A DNA stretch of 5,554 nt. Source: Desulforudis sp. Lineage in GTDB: Bacteria; Bacillota; Desulfotomaculia; Desulfotomaculales; Desulforudaceae. The notes beneath the pieces were generated by a model. The model searched no databases. It saw only the letters and a list, made by a program, of their open reading frames with translations, and had not been told where the DNA came from. The translations under genes and the position numbers were made by a program. Positions 1 to 5,251 of the stretch are shown in pieces (positions within the stretch are counted from its first letter, which is position 1; each line of letters starts with the position of its first letter). The stretch lies in NCBI GenBank assembly GCA_014859075.1, contig JACUUW010000131.1:1-5554 (forward strand), written 5' to 3'.

Positions 1-1678
1 TCAGCAGCTCCACCCCCTGGCCCGCCTTCCCCGAAGCCGCCGCCAGGGTGAGCGCCCCGCAGATGATCAGTCCGGCGCAGATCCCGGCCGCCGTGAGCCG
101 GCCGTAGTTCGGCGGTACGTAGGACGACTGCTTGCGCTTTCTGCGGCGCGTGGATTCTTCGGCGGCGGCGGCCGCGCGCTCCCCGCGTTCAAACCCCACC
201 AGCGTCCCGAACAGCACCCAGACCAGCAGGGCCAGGGCCCCGAGCGAGAAGTTGAAATCCAGGGCCGAGTGGACCCCGACCGACAGGCAGCTGACGGTGA
301 TCGCCCAGAGCAGGGTGCGCCGGGCCGGGTCGCCGGCCGCCCGGTGGAGCCGGTAGGCCGTCCAAAAGAACACCCCCCAGATGACCAGAAACAGGAGCAT
401 GCCGCCGATCCCGGTTTCCACCCCCACCTGGAGGTAGTGGCCGTGCACCTGACGGCTGGTGAACAGATACGGGAGAAAAGCCTGGTAGGCCTCGGCCCAG
501 CCGCCGCCGCCCCACCCGGTGAGCGGCCGCTCCAGGACCATCTGCCAGGCGGTGCCGATGAAGTAAACCCGGTGCTCGAGGTTGTGCCACTTCAGAACGG
601 CCTGCACCTTTTCCCAGTTGGTGAGCACGAAGATCCCGGCGGCGATCATGGCCACCCCTATCCCGCCCAATACCAGGGTCGATCCATGGGCCTCGATCCG
701 CCGGCTCAAGGCAGACCGGTCGAACAGTCCGAAGAGCACCTGGCCGGCCACGGCCAGCACAAGTCCCACCAACACCCAGAACCAGGCGAACTCGAAACGT
801 TCGGCGGCGACGGCGGCTAGAAAACGGTTGACGGCCACCAGCGCCGGGAGGCCGGCCAGGAACAGGTGGGCCGCCGCCGGGAGCCGCCGGTCGGCCGGCA
901 GCCCGGCCAGGAACAGCGGCAGCAGAAGGCCGGCGATGATGAAGCCCCCCTGGGACCTGGTGCCGAAAAACACGGCCAGGAGCAGGAAATTGCCCAGGGC
1001 GTAGTAGTACGGGTAGGTGTCCAGTTCCTTCAGCCACCGCGGCGCGCCGGTGTGCGCGAAGGGGCTCGGGCCCTGCGCCTCCGGCTCCAGCACCCGGCGC
1101 TGCCAGAGGTACAACCCCAGGAAAAGGACGGCCATCAGGTAGTTGGCCAGGGCGTTCGGGTACTGAAGCGAAGAGTAGATCCGGCCGCCCAGGAAACCGT
1201 CCTGGATATGGACGATGCCGGTGGCGGTCGCCAGGCCGGCCAGGGCCACGCCGACGGCGCTGAGGTAGACCACGTGGAAAAGGCGGTGGGCGTCCCGCGC
1301 GGAAGTGATCACCCGGGCCGCGATCCAGAAGGCCAGGAAGTACAAAACGGCCCGGACGATTTCGTCCACCGCCGTACCGGTGTTCACCGCGAAAAAGGCA
1401 CTGTAAAGGTAGACCGCCGGCAGGGCCGGCATCAGGTAGTCCAGCGGGTGTTCGAACATCCGGTTCTCGTAGGTGGCCACCTTGGCGACCCAGACAAACC
1501 AGAACAGGATCGCCGCGATCATCAGCGCCCAGTACTGTTCGGCCGGAAAGAAAAGACCCCGCAGATAAGGGCTGACAAACAAGATCGCCATCAGGCCCCA
1601 AAATGCGATGGCGTACGAAAGGGGTTGGGCGGTCCTGGTGGCGGTGGCGGCTTGCGTCTTGACCCGCGGTTTGGCCAT
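1..1678 (-). CDS. O-antigen ligase/polymerase family (Wzy_C) membrane protein, C-terminus outside window
   Basis: The frame is open from ATG at 1678 to the left edge, giving 559 codons without a stop. The product is very hydrophobic, with about 12 membrane segments in three blocks (roughly residues 21-195, 229-352 and 425-505) and another near 535-555. Wzy_C-family hallmarks are visible: SLQYPNALANYL (P174-N175), GTRSQGG (R241), GWGGGGWAEAY (W389, W394), a large extracytoplasmic loop with HGHYLQVGVETG (H412, H414, E421), and HSALDFNF (H470, D474). In WaaL/Wzy/PglL-like enzymes such Arg and His residues help transfer lipid-linked glycans to an acceptor or growing chain at the outer membrane face. 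A basic RRRKRK stretch precedes the last helix, and GKAGQGVELL after it looks like the start of the C-terminal TPR region common in clostridial homologues (inference). The start is set by AAAGGAG 11 nt upstream. The gene is divergent from the VanW operon. Substrate unknown: capsule or teichoic-type polymer, or flagellin/pilin glycan, are possible. Confidence 0.9.
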   Translation of the reverse strand, partial: MAKPRVKTQAATATRTAQPLSYAIAFWGLMAILFVSPYLRGLFFPAEQYWALMIAAILFWFVWVAKVATYENRMFEHPLDYLMPALPAVYLYSAFFAVNTGTAVDEIVRAVLYFLAFWIAARVITSARDAHRLFHVVYLSAVGVALAGLATATGIVHIQDGFLGGRIYSSLQYPNALANYLMAVLFLGLYLWQRRVLEPEAQGPSPFAHTGAPRWLKELDTYPYYYALGNFLLLAVFFGTRSQGGFIIAGLLLPLFLAGLPADRRLPAAAHLFLAGLPALVAVNRFLAAVAAERFEFAWFWVLVGLVLAVAGQVLFGLFDRSALSRRIEAHGSTLVLGGIGVAMIAAGIFVLTNWEKVQAVLKWHNLEHRVYFIGTAWQMVLERPLTGWGGGGWAEAYQAFLPYLFTSRQVHGHYLQVGVETGIGGMLLFLVIWGVFFWTAYRLHRAAGDPARRTLLWAITVSCLSVGVHSALDFNFSLGALALLVWVLFGTLVGFERGERAAAAAEESTRRRKRKQSSYVPPNYGRLTAAGICAGLIICGALTLAAASGKAGQGVELL

Positions 1679-1689
1679 GGATGTGTTAA

Positions 1690-1696
1690 CTCCTTT
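1690..1696 (-). promoter_or_regulatory. Ribosome binding site of the Wzy_C gene
   Basis: On the minus strand AAAGGAG lies 11 nt before ATG 1678. It is the only good Shine-Dalgarno in the region and decides this start, which leaves an 18-20 residue basic and polar N-terminus before the first membrane helix. Confidence 0.7.
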
Positions 1697-1737
1697 GCAG
1701 ACGGTTACTTGGTTGTTCAATTGGTTGGGGCGAAAAA

Positions 1738-1753
1738 TGGGAGAGTTGTCCCA
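1738..1753 (-). other. Small hairpin with following U-run in the Wzy_C leader
   Basis: On the minus strand TGGGA and TCCCA form a perfect 5-bp stem around a 6-nt loop, followed directly by five T (1737-1733). It would sit at the very 5' end of a transcript starting near 1754. The stem is too short for a convincing terminator; a 5'-end mRNA-stabilising hairpin or chance are both possible. Confidence 0.25.
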
Positions 1754-1760
1754 CACACCC

Positions 1761-1790
1761 AGTTTACGGCGTTAAGACTTAAAAAGTCAA
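1761..1790 (-). promoter_or_regulatory. Candidate SigA-type promoter for the Wzy_C gene
   Basis: On the minus strand TTGACT (1790-1785; 5 of 6 to the -35 consensus) is followed after 18 nt by TAAACT (1766-1761; 4 of 6 to the -10 consensus). It would start a transcript near 1754 with a leader of about 75 nt. It is the best-placed hexamer pair upstream of this gene, but it is not proven. Confidence 0.4.
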
Positions 1791-1859
1791 CATTTTCCGT
1801 TTGGCAATAATCGGTGCAATTGGTTGACTGTCGTATTATAATTGATAGGTAGATAATTT

Positions 1860-1887
1860 TGGACAATTTGCCAGACCGAGCTATAGT
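1860..1887 (+). promoter_or_regulatory. Candidate SigA-type promoter for the TPR/PRC/VanW operon
   Basis: TGGACA (1860-1865; 5 of 6 to TTGACA) is followed after 16 bp by TATAGT (1882-1887; 5 of 6 to TATAAT). This predicts a start near 1894 and a leader of about 85 nt before the first gene. The inverted repeat at 1871-1891 lies over its spacer and -10, so it could be repressible. Confidence 0.4.
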
Positions 1888-1891
1888 CTGG
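1871..1891. promoter_or_regulatory. Inverted repeat, possible operator
   Basis: CCAGAC (1871-1876) and GTCTGG (1886-1891) are perfect inverted 6-mers 9 bp apart. The 15-bp centre-to-centre spacing suits a dimeric regulator. The repeat overlaps both candidate rightward promoters. It is not followed by a U-run, so a terminator is unlikely. No family-specific operator consensus was recognised. Confidence 0.4.
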
Positions 1892-1908
1892 TATTATAAT
1901 GTCGATAA
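1882..1908 (+). promoter_or_regulatory. Candidate SigD (sigma-28, flagellar) promoter
   Basis: TATA (1882-1885) is followed after exactly 15 bp by GTCGATAA (1901-1908). The known SigD/sigma-28 pattern is TAAA-N15-GCCGATAA/T, so this matches 3 of 4 and 7 of 8 positions at the right spacing. It predicts a start near 1915 and a leader of about 65 nt. It shares bases with the SigA-like -10, so only one of the two may be real. Confidence 0.35.
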
Positions 1909-1963
1909 AACATAAAATTGTGTTCTTTTTTCATTGTTTCGGTTCTGGTGGAACGGCGACGCG

Positions 1964-1971
1964 AAGGGAGG
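1964..1971 (+). promoter_or_regulatory. Ribosome binding site of the TPR membrane protein gene
   Basis: AAGGGAGG lies 7 nt before TTG 1979 and 4 nt before GTG 1976. It rules out the longer reading from TTG 1934, whose first codons would contain this site. Confidence 0.75.
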
Positions 1972-1978
1972 CGGCGTG

Positions 1979-3115
1979 TTGCTGGTCTACTATTTTACCG
2001 CCGGCTTGCTAGTCGGCTTTGGATTCCTCGTATTCAAGACATTTCTAAACCTTTGGGCGGCTGTGGCGGCTTCCGTTTTTGCCTTCAGTCTGGTGGCCTC
2101 CTTTCCTTTGGTACTCATAAGCCTGGGTGGTTCCGGCACCCTGTTTTTGTACAGTCTGCTCATTCCGCTGATCGGAGGCGCGGTTTTTTTGTTGCACACG
2201 CGCGTGACCGCCGATTTTCCGGCCTTGACACCGTCCAATTACCCGGCAGCGGCCGTAGCGAGCGCCGCAGGTTGCGGCATGCAAACGCCGGTCGTGCGCG
2301 GCGCTGATGCCCTCCCTGATGAGACCGCCGGCCGGGCGGCCGCCGCCGCCGGCGTCCCGGATGGCGCCGAACCCGTCGCGGCGGGACCACAAGAACCCGA
2401 ACCGGCACCGGAGAGCACCACTGAAGCGCCGTTGGTCGAACAGCAACCCCCTGTGGAAGAGACCGCCTCCATACCGGGCGGCGCCCTGGTCGCGGTGGAC
2501 GCACCTTCACTCCAGGCGGCCGATGCCGACGCCGGCACGGCGGTTGCCGTTCAGGAGGAGACAGCCGCGATGGACGACAGCGACCGCGGGCACGACGACC
2601 AACAGGAAACGGTCGCCGTTCAGGAGGAGACGGCGGCGACGGACACCCCCGCCGAGGTTGGGGAGGTGCCGGACTCGGATCAGGATTCGGAGGCCGCGAC
2701 GGCGGTCGCCGCCGAAGAACCGGCGGAGAGTTCCCTCAGTATCACCGAGTTGGTCTCCCGGGCTCTACGCCTGGCCAAACAACAGGATCACGCCGCCGCT
2801 GTGCGTCTGCTGCAAGGCGTCCTGAAGCGGGATCCGTCACCGTACCTCGCCGGGTTGATCGTAGCCGAGCTGAGTTCAATCTACCAGCACTTGGGTCAAT
2901 ACTGGATGTCCCGTGAACTCCTGCGGGTCTTTCTGGCCGGCCCGGGTACCGAAAAACATTTGCTCACCCCGATCCTGCGCGAGAAACTACGCTTCTGTGA
3001 CCACCTGATGCGCTTGCTGCACACACATAACCTCGGGCAACCGCCTTACGACCACGTTCCCGAGTCAATCAAAAGGGAAGCGTTTCTTCAGGCTCAGAGG
3101 TCCTTTATACCATAA
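1979..3115 (+). CDS. Membrane protein with acidic low-complexity linker and C-terminal TPR-like domain
   Basis: A 378-residue protein if started at TTG 1979 (GTG 1976 adds one residue); the strong AAGGGAGG supports either. Three hydrophobic segments (about residues 2-22, 25-48, 53-73) form an N-terminal membrane domain. They are followed by about 170 residues rich in Ala, Pro, Glu, Asp and Gln, likely disordered, with a VAVQEETAA unit that occurs twice. The C-terminal part, about 253-345, is helical: SITELVSRALRLAKQQ, DHAAAVRLLQGVLKRDP and AELSSIYQHLGQYWMSRELL read as TPR-like helix pairs, a fold usually used for protein contacts. No catalytic motif is seen. It is the first gene of the operon, with 26 nt before the PRC-barrel gene. 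A membrane scaffold that tethers partners through the TPR end is an inference; which side of the membrane the TPR faces is not certain. Exact family not recognised. Confidence 0.85.
   Translation: MLVYYFTAGLLVGFGFLVFKTFLNLWAAVAASVFAFSLVASFPLVLISLGGSGTLFLYSLLIPLIGGAVFLLHTRVTADFPALTPSNYPAAAVASAAGCGMQTPVVRGADALPDETAGRAAAAAGVPDGAEPVAAGPQEPEPAPESTTEAPLVEQQPPVEETASIPGGALVAVDAPSLQAADADAGTAVAVQEETAAMDDSDRGHDDQQETVAVQEETAATDTPAEVGEVPDSDQDSEAATAVAAEEPAESSLSITELVSRALRLAKQQDHAAAVRLLQGVLKRDPSPYLAGLIVAELSSIYQHLGQYWMSRELLRVFLAGPGTEKHLLTPILREKLRFCDHLMRLLHTHNLGQPPYDHVPESIKREAFLQAQRSFIP
2546..2631 (+). repeat. Intragenic 17-bp direct repeat in the linker (2546-2562 and 2615-2631)
   Basis: GCCGTTCAGGAGGAGAC is repeated exactly, 69 bp (23 codons) apart and in frame, encoding the two VAVQEETAA units. 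It points to expansion of the linker by internal duplication. Each copy contains AGGAGG, which resembles a ribosome binding site. Confidence 0.7.
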
Positions 3116-3126
3116 ATTATTTCTGT

Positions 3127-3134
3127 GGGGGAGG
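3127..3134 (+). promoter_or_regulatory. Ribosome binding site of the PRC-barrel gene
   Basis: GGGGGAGG sits 7 nt before GTG 3142 in the 26-nt gap after the upstream gene, and fixes that start. Confidence 0.8.
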
Positions 3135-3141
3135 TTTTTGC

Positions 3142-3891
3142 GTGATAAAGAGTAAGGATATCGAGGGCTTGCCGGTAATCAGCATCAGTACGGTCATCAA
3201 CCTCGGTAAGGTCCAGGGCCTGTTGATCAACCCCGAACGGAAGGCAGTCGGTTTTGTGGTGGTCGAACCCAAGAACCGGCATTCGGAATGCCGGGTAATC
3301 GGTATCGATCGGGTGATCGGAGTGGGCGAGGACGCGCTCACGGTGGAAAACAACGACGATGTGCAGCCGTTGTCCGCCAGCGCCGAGGCCGACAGCCTGT
3401 CGGAGCGGGACGTGCGGGTTATCGGTTCGAAAGTGATGACCGACAAGGGGAAACTGGTGGGCATCATCAGCGAAATCGGCATCGAGGAGGAAACCGGGAG
3501 CATCGTGGGCTGTGAATGGATTCCGAGTGACCACGAAAAACCCGCGGGCGTGATTTCCGGGGACTCCATACTTACTTACGGCGAGAACCTTACGGTGGTC
3601 AAGTCCGACTTCATGGACAATTTGCGCAACAGTCTCGAACACGGCATTATCGCCAAAGCGCCCCGGTTGACGGCCACCCCCGGCCCGGAGAATTCTCACG
3701 GCGACCCTTTGAAGTACTTTGAGGAACAGCAAAAGCAACATCTCCTGGGGCGCAAAGTCACCGCCCAGATCAAGGGCCGCGACGGTGAAATCATCGCCGA
3801 CAAGGGACAAGTCATCACTCAGGAAACCATCGACCAGGCGCTGGCTCACGATAAGTTCGTTGAGTTGACCCTGAACAACAGTGAACAATAG
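3142..3891 (+). CDS. Double PRC-barrel domain protein
   Basis: A 249-residue soluble-looking protein with no signal peptide or membrane segment. Two PRC-barrel-type repeats are visible. The first is about residues 1-76 (KDIEGLPVISIS, LGKVQGLLINPERKAVGFVV, then RVIGIDRVIGVGEDALTV). The second is about 86-153 (SERDVRVIGSKVMTDKGKLV, GIISEIGIEEETGSIVGCEW, then ISGDSILTYGENLTVV). PRC barrels are small beta domains, as in RimM and photosynthetic reaction centre H subunit, that mediate binding to protein or RNA. After a hydrophilic linker (about 158-200), residues 203-245 form a further small beta unit (GRKVTAQIKGRDGEIIADKG, then VITQETIDQALAHDKFVELTL). This recalls a short segment of RNA polymerase beta-prime; that is resemblance only. 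Start GTG 3142 has GGGGGAGG at 7 nt. Its last 11 nt overlap the VanW start, so the two are probably translationally coupled. An adaptor between the membrane TPR protein and the VanW protein is inference. Confidence 0.9.
   Translation: MIKSKDIEGLPVISISTVINLGKVQGLLINPERKAVGFVVVEPKNRHSECRVIGIDRVIGVGEDALTVENNDDVQPLSASAEADSLSERDVRVIGSKVMTDKGKLVGIISEIGIEEETGSIVGCEWIPSDHEKPAGVISGDSILTYGENLTVVKSDFMDNLRNSLEHGIIAKAPRLTATPGPENSHGDPLKYFEEQQKQHLLGRKVTAQIKGRDGEIIADKGQVITQETIDQALAHDKFVELTLNNSEQ
3276..3294 (+). other. Strong hairpin inside the PRC-barrel gene
   Basis: CCGGCATT and AATGCCGG form a perfect 8-bp stem around a 3-nt CGG loop, within codons for RHSEC. No U-run follows, so it is not a terminator. 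It may affect mRNA structure or be a chance result of codon choice. Confidence 0.5.
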
Positions 3892-5251
3892 AAACCGGCT
3901 TATCCTGTCGATCGTCGCTCTGCTGACCTCGGTAAGCTTCCTGAGTGCGTCCGCGGCGGTGTTAGCGCTACGGGCTGAATACCATCAGGCAATCGTTCCC
4001 GGTGTCCGCGTGGAAGGCGTCGAAGTCGGCGGTTTAAACCGGCGGCAGGCGCTGGATCTGGTACGAAGGCACATCCCCCAGCCCAGTTTGGACAGCACTT
4101 TATTGTTTTTGTGTCCGCTGGGCACCAACTGGAGCATCAATTACGGTGACCTGAACTACTATCACGACTACGAGGCTGCCGTAGACCGGGCCCTGGACAT
4201 CGGCAAACAAATCACGGGGCTGGAGGACTTGCGCGCCCTTTTCCAAGTGGCCTACGGCGGGGTGGACTTGGAACTGGAAACCAGATTCAACCGGGACACC
4301 CTGCGTCGGATCCTGAACCGAATCAATGCCGAATCCCATTATCCCCCGGAGGACACTCTGATCGCCTTCGACAACGGCAACGTCACTTTGATTCCCGGCA
4401 TCCCCGGGCGCGAGCTGGATCTGGAAGCGACCATGGCCCTTATCGAGCAAACCCGGTTGCGCCATCACCGGGTAATGCTGGTTTTTCGGGATATCGAGCC
4501 CGAATTGAGTCTGGACAGTCTAAAATACCTCAACACCCGGTTCGGCTTCTATGCGACTTCCTTCAACACCGCGGACAAGGGCCGCACCCACAACATACGG
4601 ACAGCCTGCAAATCACTGGATAAATCGATCATTGGGCCGGGCGAAATCTTTTCGCTGAACGAGGCGCTGGGTCCCCGGACGCCCGAAAACAACTACGTTC
4701 TCGCCCCCGTGTTTATCGGCGGGCGTATCGTCCTGGGCTACGGCGGCGGTGTTTGTCAGATCGCCTCCACCCTGTATAACGCGGTCCTGGAAGCCGAGCT
4801 TCCGGTGATCGAGCGCCACGGGCACAGTCGACCGGTATCCTACGTACCTCCCGGCCGCGACGCCACCATTGCGAAGGACCTGGTCGATTTCAAGTTTCAG
4901 AATAATCGCCGTTATCCCCTGCTGCTTTCCTGTGACGTCGAGGAAGACAAGCTGCTGATCTCAATCTACGGGCATTGCAGCGACGCCTACAACGTCGTAT
5001 ACCAGACCGAGACCGAACGTGAAGTCGTCAAACACCAAACCGTGTTCCGCGTCGATGATTCGTTGCAAACGGGTGAGATTCGGATCCTGGTGCCCGGGAG
5101 GGATGGATACGAAATCACCACCTACCGGGTGGCGATCGTAAACAACGAGGTTGTGGAGCGGGAGAAAATTTCCCAAAGCCGGGTGGAGCCCCAGACCGCC
5201 GTGATTCTGGTGGCGCCGGTCGATAAGTACTATTACAGCGTTGACAAGTGA
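3881..5251 (+). CDS. VanW family protein with G5 domain, signal-anchored
   Basis: A 456-residue protein. NNRNR followed by a hydrophobic stretch (about 7-30) is a signal peptide or membrane anchor, so the rest is probably outside the membrane. Residues about 35-205 match the peptidoglycan-binding-4-like region found before VanW (GVRVEGVEVGGLNRRQAL; later IPGIPGRELDLEATMALI). The VanW domain spans about 216-360: NTRFGFYATSFNT, GPGEIFSLNEALGPRT, GYGGGVCQIASTLYNA (C292), HGHSRPVSYVPPGRDATI (H313, H315, D327) and DFKFQNN. A G5 domain follows at about 377-450, a wall- or glycan-binding fold. The layout resembles B. subtilis YoaR-type proteins. The biochemical role of VanW is not established; the name comes from vancomycin-resistance clusters, and this gene by itself is no sign of resistance. 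GTG 3881 lies inside the end of the PRC gene with no clear ribosome binding site, consistent with coupled re-initiation. Its 3' end overlaps the convergent fliN by 19 bp. Confidence 0.93.
   Translation: MNNRNRLILSIVALLTSVSFLSASAAVLALRAEYHQAIVPGVRVEGVEVGGLNRRQALDLVRRHIPQPSLDSTLLFLCPLGTNWSINYGDLNYYHDYEAAVDRALDIGKQITGLEDLRALFQVAYGGVDLELETRFNRDTLRRILNRINAESHYPPEDTLIAFDNGNVTLIPGIPGRELDLEATMALIEQTRLRHHRVMLVFRDIEPELSLDSLKYLNTRFGFYATSFNTADKGRTHNIRTACKSLDKSIIGPGEIFSLNEALGPRTPENNYVLAPVFIGGRIVLGYGGGVCQIASTLYNAVLEAELPVIERHGHSRPVSYVPPGRDATIAKDLVDFKFQNNRRYPLLLSCDVEEDKLLISIYGHCSDAYNVVYQTETEREVVKHQTVFRVDDSLQTGEIRILVPGRDGYEITTYRVAIVNNEVVEREKISQSRVEPQTAVILVAPVDKYYYSVDK

Larger units (their letters stand above)
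1833..1900 (+). repeat. Duplicated GTATTATAAT element (1833-1842 and 1891-1900)
   Basis: The same 10-mer occurs twice, 58 bp apart. Its core ATTATAAT is self-complementary, so each copy offers a TATAAT hexamer on both strands. Neither copy has a good SigA -35 at 16-18 bp on the plus strand. They may be -10 elements of weak or activated promoters, or binding sites of an AT-rich-sequence regulator. Confidence 0.5.
1679..1978. other. AT-rich divergent intergenic region
   Basis: This 300-bp stretch separates the leftward ligase gene from the rightward operon and is clearly more AT-rich than the flanking genes, especially 1775-1935. No convincing open reading frame, tRNA or known riboswitch core is seen. 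It contains the candidate promoters, inverted repeat and duplicated element listed separately. CAATTGGTTG also occurs twice (1717/1718-1727 and 1817-1826), with an extra TTGGTTG at 1709-1715. The density of short repeats suggests that expression of both divergent units is controlled here. Confidence 0.75.

Noticed and set aside
189..1601. Long minus-strand reading frame of 470 codons
   Set aside because: It is another frame of the true ligase gene. Its product is Gly/Pro/Arg-rich with no family motif, while the frame from 1678 gives a clear Wzy_C membrane protein open through the left edge.
866..1810. Plus-strand reading frame of 314 codons antisense to the ligase gene
   Set aside because: It arises from the GC-rich codon bias of the opposite strand: charged, low-complexity product, no ribosome binding site, and it runs into the AT-rich promoter region.
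1824..1842. TTGACT followed by TATAAT as a promoter
   Set aside because: The spacer is only 7 bp, far below the 16-18 bp needed for a SigA promoter.
1942..1954. GTTC-N5-GAAC inverted repeat as a LexA/SOS box
   Set aside because: The Bacillus-type box is CGAAC-N4-GTTCG, so the half-site order is reversed and the spacing differs.
1934..1978. Longer N-terminus of the TPR membrane protein from TTG 1934
   Set aside because: No ribosome binding site precedes 1934, and the strong AAGGGAGG at 1964-1971 would lie inside the coding part, pointing to a start at 1976 or 1979.
2307..2825. Plus-strand Arg/Pro-rich reading frame within the TPR membrane gene
   Set aside because: Shifted reading of the GC-rich linker; composition is typical of a shadow frame, and no start signal is present.
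3094..3888. Minus-strand reading frame of 264 codons opposite the PRC-barrel gene
   Set aside because: Mirror frame of a well-supported gene. It has no recognisable domain, and the plus-strand gene has a strong ribosome binding site and PRC motifs.
3881..5251. VanW gene as evidence of vancomycin resistance
   Set aside because: No vanHAX, vanRS or other resistance-cluster gene is present; VanW/G5 proteins are common in Firmicutes without resistance.
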